A stretch of 64,000 nt of DNA from Halomonas chromatireducens (GTDB lineage Bacteria; Pseudomonadota; Gammaproteobacteria; Pseudomonadales; Halomonadaceae), in the NCBI RefSeq assembly GCF_001545155.1, contig NZ_CP014226.1, positions 1,589,410 to 1,653,409 on the forward strand, given 5' to 3'. The notes under the pieces were generated by a model, which was given only the letters and a program-made list of their open reading frames with translations, had not been told where the DNA came from and did no database searches. A program made the translations under genes and the position numbers. Shown piece by piece: positions 35,389 to 44,675 of this stretch (positions within the stretch are counted from its first letter, which is position 1; the number at the start of each line of letters is the position of its first letter).

Positions 35389-35869
35389 GGAAGGCACCTC
35401 ATAGCGATGAGTGGCCTATCATGGTGCCGTCTTCCCAGCAGATTTGCGATGCCAAAGACAGAGCTCATAGCTCATGTGGGTTGCGGAGTCGCTGCCCAGG
35501 CTCAGTTGTCATACTGGTGCAAGCGCCTGAATAAAAGGGCGTACCTTGCTGTGCTTGGGGCGGGAAAGGCGTTTTCGTCGATGGGGAAGCCTTCGCGCAG
35601 TGGATCGGCTTTGATGCGCCTGCTCCGGCACGGGGTGGGTAGCTACCGACCGAACGCATCGTGCTAATTAAGCATAAGCGCAGCTGCTGCGGCAATTTTT
35701 CAACGCCTCTCCTGGCCCCCGTTTCACTGCTGCTGGTGGTGGTGGGGCTTTGGTTCAGCCTGCAACGCCTGGCAAGAGAGTCAGGGCTGTCGTCACTTGC
35801 CGTGGGAGAAAACTTTGACGAGGCTGAAGGCTCCCCCAGCAGGATTTTCCGCTCAGGAGAGCTACGACC
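35389..35869. other. Intergenic region with possible coding remnant
   Basis: No intact gene is supported. On the plus strand, codons at about 35533-35643 read KGVPCCAWGGKGVFVDGEAF then AQWIGFDAP and a stop, which looks more like protein than noise but has no start or recognised family. A hydrophobic 83-codon frame at 35661-35912 overlaps the DUF302 gene and is judged unlikely. The region presumably also holds the promoters of both flanking divergent genes. Confidence 0.4.
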
Positions 35870-36704
<835 letters not shown>

Positions 36705-36736
36705 ATTGAAGGTTGAGGTGGTTAACATGGTTCGGG

Positions 36737-36788
36737 GGGTAAAAGGGAGGGTGCCGCGTCGTACCGGTCAAGAGCCCGACGCGGCACC
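36737..36788 (-). terminator. Intrinsic terminator of the maeB-pdh-symporter cluster
   Basis: A perfect 12-bp stem: the arm at 36777-36788 pairs with the arm at 36750-36761 around a 15-nt loop. Read on the minus strand it comes 16 bases after the symporter stop and is followed by CTCCCTTTTACC. The stem strength and T-run make a good Rho-independent terminator for the minus-strand cluster. Confidence 0.85.
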
Positions 36789-36804
36789 GCCCACCGCCGC
36801 TGGG

Positions 36805-38427
36805 TCAGAACTGCAGCCCGAGCGCGAAGCCGCCGATCAGGTAGCAGAAGAGGGTGATCAAGACGATACCGATGACGTTGAGTACGACCCCGCCACGCGC
36901 CATCTGGGCGATGGTGACCGCGCCGGTGCCGAAGACAATGGCGTTCGGGGGCGTACCGACCGGCAGCATGAAGGCGCAGGTCGCGGCGAAGGCCGCCGGG
37001 ATCAGCAGCGTCATCGGGTCGGCGCCGATACCGAGCGCAACGCCCCCGAGCACGGGGATGAAGGTCGCGGCGGTTGCCGTATTGCTGGTCACCTCGGTCA
37101 GGAACAGGATGATCGTAGCCACGGCGGCGACCAACAGGATGATCGGCAGCATGCCGAGGCCCGTGACCTGCTGGCCGAACCAGCTGTCGAGGCCGGACGC
37201 GGCGACGGCGCCGGCGAGGCTCAGGCCGCCACCGAACAGAAGCAGGACGCCCCAGGGCAGCCCGTCCTCGGCATCCTGCCAGGTCAGTACCATCTCGCTG
37301 CGGCCTCTCCCGGGCAGGATGAACATCGCGATGCCGGCGGCCACGGCGATGGCGGTGTCGTTGAGATTGCCCAGCGGCCCCAGCCATTGGCCTACGCCCG
37401 GGATGTTGCCGAGTACGCCGGGTACGACCCAGAGGAACGCCGCCGAGAGGAACACCAACAGCACCATCTTCTCACCCTGACTGAAGGTGCCGAGCTTCTG
37501 GATCTCCCCATCGATCATCTCTTTTCCGCCGGGGATCTCCTCGACCTTGAACGGGTAGAGCACCCGGGTCATCAGCACCCAGCCCACCAGGATGAAGGTG
37601 AAGGCCAGCGGCACGCCGAGCATCATCCACTCGAGGAAGCCGATGTTGCGCCCCAGTTCATCGGCGGCATAGCCGGCAACGATGGCGTTCGGCGGGCTGC
37701 CGAGCAGGGTGCCGAGGCCCCCCATGCTCGCCGACCAGGCGATCGCCAGGAGCAGGCAGAGGCCGAACCGCTTGATGTTGTCATCGAAGATGAAGTCCAC
37801 ATGACCGGGCCGGTGGTGGTCATGATCATGGCCGGCGGGGTCGTGCCCGGGCGTGGCCGTCTTCAGCGACTCGCCGCTACGCTCTGCGACCAGGGCCAGC
37901 ACGGAGAGTCCGATCGGCAGCATCATCAGCGTCGTCGCGGTATTGGATACCCACATCGACAGGAAGCCCGTGGCGAGCATCATGCCGAGCACGATGCGCT
38001 TCGGCTCGACACCCACCCGTGCCAGCGTCAGCAGCGCAATGCGGCGATGGAGGTTCCATTTCTCCATGGCGATGGCGATCAGAAAACCGCCGAGGAAAAG
38101 AAACACAATGGGGCTGGCATAGGGCGCCGTGGCCTCACCGACGGTCCGCGCCGTCACCATCGGGATCAGCACGATCGGCAACAAGGATGTGGCCGAGAGC
38201 GGGATCGCCTCGGTCATCCACCAGACCGCCATCAGGGTGGCGATCGCGGCGACCCAGCGCGCGTCTGACGACAGTCCCTCGGCATAGCCCATGGCGATCC
38301 ATACGATCAACGCCATGACCAGACCGAAGGCACGCAGGCCCCAGATCATTTTCGCGGATCGCTCACCGGGTCCTTGCTCTCCGGAGAAGTCTTCGTATTC
38401 TCCTTGCTGGCGAGGTTGCTCGGCCAT
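36805..38427 (-). CDS. SLC13/DASS-family sodium:dicarboxylate symporter
   Basis: A 540-residue permease with 11-12 hydrophobic segments and two DASS Ser-Asn-Thr sites (FLSMWVSNTATTLMMLPIG and ILFLTEVTSNTATAATFIPV). Other signatures are WWMTEAIPLSATSLLPIVLI, FLFLGGFLIAIAMEKWNLHR, LGSPPNAIVAGYAADELG and FMLPVGTPPNAIVFGTG. The family imports succinate, malate and fumarate with Na+. An unusual His/Asp-rich loop (residues about 195-209, GHDPAGHDHDHHRPGH) lies between segments. It is the last gene of the minus-strand cluster with maeB and the pyruvate dehydrogenase genes, which would use imported malate. A GGAGG site precedes ATG 38427; a terminator follows. Confidence 0.93.
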   Translation of the reverse strand: MAEQPRQQGEYEDFSGEQGPGERSAKMIWGLRAFGLVMALIVWIAMGYAEGLSSDARWVAAIATLMAVWWMTEAIPLSATSLLPIVLIPMVTARTVGEATAPYASPIVFLFLGGFLIAIAMEKWNLHRRIALLTLARVGVEPKRIVLGMMLATGFLSMWVSNTATTLMMLPIGLSVLALVAERSGESLKTATPGHDPAGHDHDHHRPGHVDFIFDDNIKRFGLCLLLAIAWSASMGGLGTLLGSPPNAIVAGYAADELGRNIGFLEWMMLGVPLAFTFILVGWVLMTRVLYPFKVEEIPGGKEMIDGEIQKLGTFSQGEKMVLLVFLSAAFLWVVPGVLGNIPGVGQWLGPLGNLNDTAIAVAAGIAMFILPGRGRSEMVLTWQDAEDGLPWGVLLLFGGGLSLAGAVAASGLDSWFGQQVTGLGMLPIILLVAAVATIILFLTEVTSNTATAATFIPVLGGVALGIGADPMTLLIPAAFAATCAFMLPVGTPPNAIVFGTGAVTIAQMARGGVVLNVIGIVLITLFCYLIGGFALGLQF

Positions 38428-38532
38428 CGTTAGGTCCTCCTCCGGTGTGCATGTTCAGGCGTTCCCGGGTTCACGGCTGAGGGCGGACCGCCGCTTGAGC
38501 ACGGCGGCGTCAGCCGCCCACTGGCATTCACC

Positions 38533-40656
38533 CTATCGCTTCTTCTGCGGCGGCAGATCGGTACACACGCCTTCGAACAGTTCGGCGGCCATGCCCACCG
38601 ATTCGCCCAGGGTCGGATGCGGGTGGATGGTCTTGCCGATGTCGACCGGGTCGCAGCCCATCTCGATGGCCAGGCACAGTTCGCTGATCAGGTCCCCCGC
38701 CTGGGTGCCGACGATGGCGCCGCCGATGATGCGATGAGTCTCCTCGTCGAACAACACCTTGGTGAACCCTTCGTCGCGGCCGTTGGCGATGGCACGACCG
38801 GAAGCTGCCCAGGGGAATACCGCCTTGCCGTACTTGATGCCTTCGGCCTTGCATTCGGCCTCGGTCTTGCCGGCCCAGGCCACTTCCGGATCGGTGTAGG
38901 CCACCGAGGGTATCTGGCGGGCATCGAAGAAACTCTTCTGGCCGGCGGCGGCTTCCGCCGCGACATGGGCCTCATGCACCGCCTTGTGAGCCAGCATCGG
39001 CTGGCCGATGATGTCGCCGATGGCGAAGATGTGTCCGACGTTGGTGCGCATCTGCTTGTCGGTGGCGATGAAGCCGCGTTCGTCCACCGCTACGCCGGCG
39101 TTCTCGGCACCGATCTTGTTGCCGTTGGGCGTGCGACCGACCGATTGCAGGATCATGTCGTACAGCTGAGGCTCGGTGGGGGCGTTGTCGCCCTCGAAGC
39201 TGACCTTGAGTCCGTTCTTTTGTGCCTTTACGTCGGTGGTCCGGGTCTTGAGCATCACCTTGTCGAAGCGGGGCGTGTTGACCTTCTCCCAGACCTTGAC
39301 CAGGTCGCGGTCGGCGCCGGTCATCAGCCCGTCGAGCATCTCGACCACGTCGATGCGCGTGCCCAGGCTGGAGTAGACCGTGGCCATCTCCAGGCCGATG
39401 ATGCCGCCGCCGATGACCAGCATGCGCTTGGGGATGGTGGTCAGTTCCAGGGCGCCGGTGGAGTCGACCACCCGGGGGTCGTCGGGAATGAAGGGGAGTT
39501 TCACCGACTGCGAACCGGCGGCGATGATGCACTTGTCGAACTTCACCACCTGCTTGTCGCCGGTCGGCTCCTGGCCGTCGCCGCTGGTCAGGGCAACCTC
39601 CAGGTGATGGGGGTCGAGGAATTTTCCTACCCCACGCACCGTCCGGACCTTGCGTGCCTTGGCCATGCCGGCCAGCCCCCCGGTGAGCTTGCCGACGACC
39701 TTTTCCTTCCAGCCGCGCAGCTTGTCGAGATCGATCTTCGGTTTACCGAAGGCGATGCCGTGTTCGGCCATGCCTTTGGCTGCGTCGGTGACCGCTGTGA
39801 CATGCAGCAGCGCCTTTGAGGGGATGCAGCCGACGTTAAGGCAGACCCCACCCAGAGTGGCATAGCGTTCCACCAGCACGGTTTTCATCCCCAGGTCGGC
39901 GGCCCGAAAGGCGGCCGAGTAGCCGCCCGGGCCGGCACCGAGCACCAGCATCTCGCATTCGAGATCGGCCCCGCCGGTATGGGTGGCCGCCTTTGGGCCG
40001 GGCGCAGCCGCTTTCTGTTCGCCTGCTCCCGCGGCGGCAGCGGATGGGGCGGCAGCGGATGGGGCGGCGGCTTTGCCTTCCGCTTCGAGCATCAGAATCG
40101 CCGAGCCTTTCGAGACCTTGTCGCCCACCGCCACCAACACGTCGGTGATCTTGCCGGCCTTGGGGGCGGGCACATCCATCGAGGCCTTGTCGGACTCCAC
40201 GGTGATCAGCGGGTCCTCGGCACGGATGGTATCGCCTGGCCGCACCAGCACCTCGATCACCGGGACGTCCTGGAAATCGCCGATGTCCGGCACCCGAACC
40301 TCTTCCAGGCTGCCACCGCCATAACCTCCGCCGGCATCGCCGGGCGCCGCTGAGCCAACCCCTCTTTCATGGACCGCCGGATGCGGATCATGATCCGCCA
40401 CCCGGGATCCGGTCTCGGCCGGCTCCATCATCAGGATGATCGAGCCTTCGGAAACCTTGTCCCCCTCCTTTACCTTGAGTTCTCCCACCGTGCCCGACAT
40501 CGGCGACGGCACGTCCATGGAGGCCTTGTCGGTCTCCAGCGTGATCAGCGGGGCTTCGATGTCAATCGCGTCGCCCGGCTTGACCAGCACCTCGATGATC
40601 TCGACGTCCTTGAAGTCCCCGATATCGGGGACCTTGACTTCGATTGCATTGGCCAT
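38533..40656 (-). CDS. lpdA: Dihydrolipoyl dehydrogenase (E3) with two N-terminal lipoyl domains
   Basis: A 707-residue protein. Two lipoyl domains open it: residues 1-78 (lipoyl Lys44 in LETDKASMDVPSP) and about 117-195 (Lys157 in VESDKASMDVPAP), joined by Gly/Ala-rich linkers. The E3 core follows from about residue 228: FAD motif MLVLGAGPGGYSAAFRA, redox disulfide GGVCLNVGCIPSKALL, NAD motif MLVIGGGIIGLEMATVYSSL, and the C-terminal HPHPTLGESVGMAAE His-Glu pair. It reoxidises dihydrolipoyl groups of the pyruvate dehydrogenase complex with NAD+. One lipoyl domain on E3 is known in betaproteobacteria and Neisseria; two is unusual. It lies 12 bp after aceF. Confidence 0.95.
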   Translation of the reverse strand: MANAIEVKVPDIGDFKDVEIIEVLVKPGDAIDIEAPLITLETDKASMDVPSPMSGTVGELKVKEGDKVSEGSIILMMEPAETGSRVADHDPHPAVHERGVGSAAPGDAGGGYGGGSLEEVRVPDIGDFQDVPVIEVLVRPGDTIRAEDPLITVESDKASMDVPAPKAGKITDVLVAVGDKVSKGSAILMLEAEGKAAAPSAAAPSAAAAGAGEQKAAAPGPKAATHTGGADLECEMLVLGAGPGGYSAAFRAADLGMKTVLVERYATLGGVCLNVGCIPSKALLHVTAVTDAAKGMAEHGIAFGKPKIDLDKLRGWKEKVVGKLTGGLAGMAKARKVRTVRGVGKFLDPHHLEVALTSGDGQEPTGDKQVVKFDKCIIAAGSQSVKLPFIPDDPRVVDSTGALELTTIPKRMLVIGGGIIGLEMATVYSSLGTRIDVVEMLDGLMTGADRDLVKVWEKVNTPRFDKVMLKTRTTDVKAQKNGLKVSFEGDNAPTEPQLYDMILQSVGRTPNGNKIGAENAGVAVDERGFIATDKQMRTNVGHIFAIGDIIGQPMLAHKAVHEAHVAAEAAAGQKSFFDARQIPSVAYTDPEVAWAGKTEAECKAEGIKYGKAVFPWAASGRAIANGRDEGFTKVLFDEETHRIIGGAIVGTQAGDLISELCLAIEMGCDPVDIGKTIHPHPTLGESVGMAAELFEGVCTDLPPQKKR

Positions 40657-40668
40657 GTCGTGGGCTCC

Positions 40669-41952
40669 TCACATGATGATGCGCCGCATGTCGGCGAGCA
40701 GGTTGGCGAAATGGACGTTGAAACGGGCCGCGGCGGCGCCGTCGATCACCCGGTGATCCCAGGAGAGCGACAGGGGCAGCACGAACCGCCACTCCGACTG
40801 CTTGCCGTCCGGCGAGACCTGCTTCCAGTAGGAGCGACACACCCCCATGATGGCCACTTCGGGGGCGTTGATGATGGGCGTGAAATAGAGCCCACCGATT
40901 CCGCCCAGCGAGGAGATGGTGAAACAGCCGCCCTGCATTTGATCGGGCTTGAGCTTGCCGTCGCGGGCCAGCTTGGCCAGCGCCCCCATTTCCTGGGCGA
41001 TCTCGGCCACGCCTTTCTGGTCCGCATCGCGGATCACCGGGACCACCAGGCCGTTGGGCGTGTCGGCGGCAAAGCCGATGTGGTAGTACTGCTTGAGAAT
41101 CAGGTTGTCGCCGTCCAGCGAGGCATTGAACTCGGGGAACTGCTTCAGGGAGGCGACTGCGGCCTTGATCATGAAAGCCAGCATGCTGACCTTGATGCCG
41201 GCCTTCTCGTTGGCCTTGTTGAACTGTACCCGGAAGGCCTCCAGGTCGGTGATGTCGGCCTCGTCGTGGTTGGTGACGTGGGGAATCTGCACCCAGTTGC
41301 GATGCAGGTTGGCGCCGGAGATCTTCTTGATGCGCGACAGCGGCTGGGTCTCTACCGGGCCGAACTTGCTGAAGTCCACCTTGGGCCAGGGCAGCAGATC
41401 CAGGCCACCGCCAGCGGTTGGAGCGCCAGTTGAAGCGCTAGCCGCCGCCGGGGCGCCACCCTTGGCGAAGCTGCGTATGTCCTCCTGGGTGACCCTGCCC
41501 TTGAGGCCGGTGGGTGGCACTCGGGTCAGGTCCCCCTCCAGTTCGCGAGCCAGCCGGCGAGCCGAGGGGCTGGCGTGAACACGGCTGAAGTCCGCGATTT
41601 GGCCGGGCGACGGCGCGGCCGTCGGTGGGCTGGAGGGGGTAGCCCCCGGTGGCGGTGTCTTCGTCTCTTCCGCATCGGGGGAGGGGGAAGGGGCGGCAGG
41701 GGACGCCGCTTCGCCGTCCGCCTCCAGCGTCAGGATCGTCGACCCTTCGGAGACCGAGTCACCGAGCTTGACCTTGACCTCCTTGACAGTGCCTGCCTTA
41801 GGGGCGGGCACGTCCATTGAGGCCTTGTCGGACTCCACGGTGATCAGCGGGTCCTCGGCCTGGATACTGTCGCCGGCCTGGACGTGGATTTGGATGATCG
41901 GCACATCGGCGAAGTCGCCGATGTCGGGTACCTTGATGTCTTGGATAGCCAC
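40669..41952 (-). CDS. aceF: Pyruvate dehydrogenase E2, dihydrolipoyl acetyltransferase
   Basis: A 427-residue E2 with a single lipoyl domain (residues 1-75, Lys43 in VESDKASMDVPAP). A Pro/Ala-rich linker leads to a peripheral-subunit-binding domain (HASPSARRLARELEGDLTRV with GLKGRVTQEDIRSF) and the acetyltransferase core (IKKISGANLHRNWVQIPHVT, IGFAADTPNGLVVPVIRDAD, GGCFTISSLGGIGGLYFTPI). The catalytic His lies in SWDHRVIDGAAAARF. The start is GTG 41952, behind GGAGGAGAAGCAAC; the open frame upstream of it runs through the aceE end and is not homologous. E. coli AceF has three lipoyl domains; here two sit on E3 instead. 17 bp after aceE. Confidence 0.94.
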   Translation of the reverse strand: MAIQDIKVPDIGDFADVPIIQIHVQAGDSIQAEDPLITVESDKASMDVPAPKAGTVKEVKVKLGDSVSEGSTILTLEADGEAASPAAPSPSPDAEETKTPPPGATPSSPPTAAPSPGQIADFSRVHASPSARRLARELEGDLTRVPPTGLKGRVTQEDIRSFAKGGAPAAASASTGAPTAGGGLDLLPWPKVDFSKFGPVETQPLSRIKKISGANLHRNWVQIPHVTNHDEADITDLEAFRVQFNKANEKAGIKVSMLAFMIKAAVASLKQFPEFNASLDGDNLILKQYYHIGFAADTPNGLVVPVIRDADQKGVAEIAQEMGALAKLARDGKLKPDQMQGGCFTISSLGGIGGLYFTPIINAPEVAIMGVCRSYWKQVSPDGKQSEWRFVLPLSLSWDHRVIDGAAAARFNVHFANLLADMRRIIM

Positions 41953-41969
41953 GTTGCTTCTCCTCCGGC

Positions 41970-44639
41970 TCAGGCGTACAGGGGGTTGGGCTTTTCGGGG
42001 TCGATGCCATATTTGACGATGGCGTCCCGCACCTTGCCGCTCTTGAGCTTGCCCTCGTCGACCAGGGCCTGGAGCGCGGCCAGGGTGACGTAATGACGAT
42101 CCACCTCGAAGTGGCGGCGCAGGGCCTCGCGGCTGTCGGAGCGACCGAAGCCGTCGGTGCCCAGTACCTCGTAACGCCGCGGCACGAAAGGTCGAATCTG
42201 CTCGGCAAACATCCGGATGTAATCGGTGGAGGCGATTACCGGTCCTTCGGTGCCCTCCAGGCACGATTCCACATGGCTCTTGCGCGAACGCTTACCGGGA
42301 TGCAGCCGGTTCCAGCGCTTGACGGCGTGGCCGTCGCGGGCCAGTTCATTGAAGCTCGGGCAACTCCAGACGTCGGCCGCCACTCCCCAGTCGTCGCGCA
42401 GCAGGTCCACCGCGGCAATCACTTCGTTGAGGATGCTGCCGCAACCCAGCAGCTGTACCCGCGGTGACTTGGCCTTGCCCTTGGCCTTGCTGAGGGAGTA
42501 CATGCCCTTGATGATGCCTTCCTCGGCACCTTCGGGCAGCGCCGGGTGATGGTAGTTTTCGTTCAGGGTCGTGATGTAATAGAAGACGTTCTCCTGATCC
42601 TCGTACATGCGCTTCAGACCATCGCGCACGATCACCGCCACCTCGTAGTGGAAGGTGGGGTCATAGGCGATGCAGTTGGGGATGAACTGGGCAAACAGCT
42701 GGCTGTGTCCGTCCTGGTGCTGCAGGCCCTCGCCGTTCAGGGTGGTGCGCCCCGAGGTGCCACCGATCAAAAAACCCCGCGCAAGCATGTCGCCGGCCGC
42801 CCAGGCCAGGTCGCCGATGCGCTGGAAGCCGAACATGGAGTAGTAGACGTAGAACGGGATCATGGTGACCCCGTGATTGCTGTACGAGGTGGCCACGGCG
42901 ATCCACGACGACATGGCGCCGTCCTCGTTGATCCCTTCCTGCAGGATCTGGCCTTTCTGGTCTTCCCGGTAGGGCATGATCTCCTCGGCGTCCATGGGCA
43001 CGTACTTCTGCCCTTCGGGCGCGTAGATACCGATCTGCCGGAACATGCCCTCCATGCCGAAGGTGCGCGACTCGTCGGCGACGATCGGGGTCAGCCGTGG
43101 CCCCAGGGTCTTGTCCCGGGCCAGGGATATCATGATGCGTACCACGGCCATGGTGGTGGACATGGTGCGCTCACCGGTGTCCGCCAGCACCTGCTTGAAC
43201 ATGTCCAGTGGGGGGGCCTTGAGCACATCGCCGTTGCGCTGTCGCTGGGGTAGGTAGCCGCCCAGCGCCTTGCGTTGTCCATGCAGGAACTGCATCTCGG
43301 CGCTGTCCTCGGGGGGCTTGAAGAAGGCCGCCTTGGTAACCTGTTCGTCGCTGAAGGGCAGGTCGAAGCGCTGGTGAAAGTGCCTGAGGTGATCCTCGCC
43401 CAGTTTCTTCTTCTGGTGCGTGATGTTCTGGCCTTCGCCACCCTCGCCCATGCCGTAGCCCTTGACGGTCTTCATCAGTAGCACCGAGGGCTTGTCCGTG
43501 GTGTTGACCGCCGCGTGATAGGCCGCGTACACCTTCTGCGGGTCGTGGCCACCGCGGATCAGCTTGTAGTAGATATCGTCGTCCGACATGTGGGCGACCA
43601 TTTCCTTGAGCTCCGGGTACTTGCCGAAGAAGTGCTCGCGGATGAAACCGCCGCCCTTGACCTTGAAGTTCTGATACTCGCCGTCGACACACTCTTCCAT
43701 GCGCTTGCGCAACAGCCCCTTGGTGTCCTTGGCCAGCAGCTCGTCCCAGCCCGACCCCCACAGGCACTTGATGACGTTCCAGCCTGCGCCCCGGAAGTTG
43801 CCTTCCAGTTCCTGGACGATCTTGCTGTTGCCTCGCACCGGCCCGTCCAGACGCTGCAGGTTGCAGTTGATCACGAAGATCAGGTTGTCCAGCTTCTCCC
43901 GGTGGGCCAGGGAGATGGCCCCCTGGGACTGGGGTTCGTCCATCTCACCGTCGCCCAGGAAGGCCCAGACCTTGCGCCCCTCGGTGTCGGCCAGACCCCG
44001 GTTGTGGAGGTACTTCATGAACCGTGCCTGATAGATCGCCATGATCGGCCCCAGGCCCATGGACACGGTGGAGACCTGCCAGAAGTCCGGCATCAAATAC
44101 GGGTGGGGATAGGAGGAGATCCCCTTGCCGTCCACTTCCAGGCGGAATTTTTCCAGCTGCTCCTCGGTGAGCCGGCCTTCCAGAAACGCCCGCGCGTAAA
44201 TCCCCGGGGCACAATGGCCCTGCACGTAGATGATATCCCCCCCGTGGCTCTCGTTGGGGGCCTGCCAGAAATGGTTGAAGCCCACTTCGTACATCACCGC
44301 CGAGGACTGGTAGCTGGCGATGTGCCCGCCGGGCTCGGCGGGTTTCTTGTTGGCGCGTACCACCATGGCCATGGCGTTCCAGCGTAGATAGGCTATCAGT
44401 CGCTGCAGCAGTGCCTCGTCGCCGGGCAGCTTGGCCTCCTTGTGGGGCGGGATGGTGTTCACGTAGGGCGTGCGAGTGGTGTCCGGCGCCTCGGCGCCGG
44501 TCCGGTAGGCTTCTTCCACCGCCTTGTGCAGCAGATAGGTAGCCCGCTCAGGGCCTACCCGCTCCACCACCACGTCGACGGCTTCCTGCCATTCCCGGGT
44601 TTCCTGTGGATCGAAGTCATCGTAATTTTCGAAGGCCAT
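41970..44639 (-). CDS. aceE: Pyruvate dehydrogenase E1, homodimeric type
   Basis: An 889-residue thiamine-diphosphate enzyme of the AceE type: QETREWQEAVDVVVERVGPE, RWNAMAMVVRANKKPAEPGG, HIASYQSSAVMYEVGFNHFW, VQGHCAPGIYARAFLEGRLT, the ThDP motif VWAFLGDGEMDEPQSQGAIS with INCNLQRLDG, FGMEGMFRQIGIYAPEGQKY and a C-terminal ALRRHFEVDRHYVTLAALQA. It decarboxylates pyruvate and acetylates the E2 lipoyl arm. It precedes aceF and lpd on the same strand and follows maeB after 36 bp. No PdhR-type regulator adjoins. Confidence 0.96.
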   Translation of the reverse strand: MAFENYDDFDPQETREWQEAVDVVVERVGPERATYLLHKAVEEAYRTGAEAPDTTRTPYVNTIPPHKEAKLPGDEALLQRLIAYLRWNAMAMVVRANKKPAEPGGHIASYQSSAVMYEVGFNHFWQAPNESHGGDIIYVQGHCAPGIYARAFLEGRLTEEQLEKFRLEVDGKGISSYPHPYLMPDFWQVSTVSMGLGPIMAIYQARFMKYLHNRGLADTEGRKVWAFLGDGEMDEPQSQGAISLAHREKLDNLIFVINCNLQRLDGPVRGNSKIVQELEGNFRGAGWNVIKCLWGSGWDELLAKDTKGLLRKRMEECVDGEYQNFKVKGGGFIREHFFGKYPELKEMVAHMSDDDIYYKLIRGGHDPQKVYAAYHAAVNTTDKPSVLLMKTVKGYGMGEGGEGQNITHQKKKLGEDHLRHFHQRFDLPFSDEQVTKAAFFKPPEDSAEMQFLHGQRKALGGYLPQRQRNGDVLKAPPLDMFKQVLADTGERTMSTTMAVVRIMISLARDKTLGPRLTPIVADESRTFGMEGMFRQIGIYAPEGQKYVPMDAEEIMPYREDQKGQILQEGINEDGAMSSWIAVATSYSNHGVTMIPFYVYYSMFGFQRIGDLAWAAGDMLARGFLIGGTSGRTTLNGEGLQHQDGHSQLFAQFIPNCIAYDPTFHYEVAVIVRDGLKRMYEDQENVFYYITTLNENYHHPALPEGAEEGIIKGMYSLSKAKGKAKSPRVQLLGCGSILNEVIAAVDLLRDDWGVAADVWSCPSFNELARDGHAVKRWNRLHPGKRSRKSHVESCLEGTEGPVIASTDYIRMFAEQIRPFVPRRYEVLGTDGFGRSDSREALRRHFEVDRHYVTLAALQALVDEGKLKSGKVRDAIVKYGIDPEKPNPLYA

Positions 44640-44675
44640 GGATCGTCTCCGTTGGTTGGACCGGCATTGTTCTAG

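Noticed and set aside
36706..38268. 520-codon plus-strand frame, Asp/His/Gln-rich
   Set aside because: Antisense to the SLC13 symporter; low-complexity composition typical of shadow frames.
38617..39819. 400-codon plus-strand frame
   Set aside because: Antisense to lpdA; no motifs.
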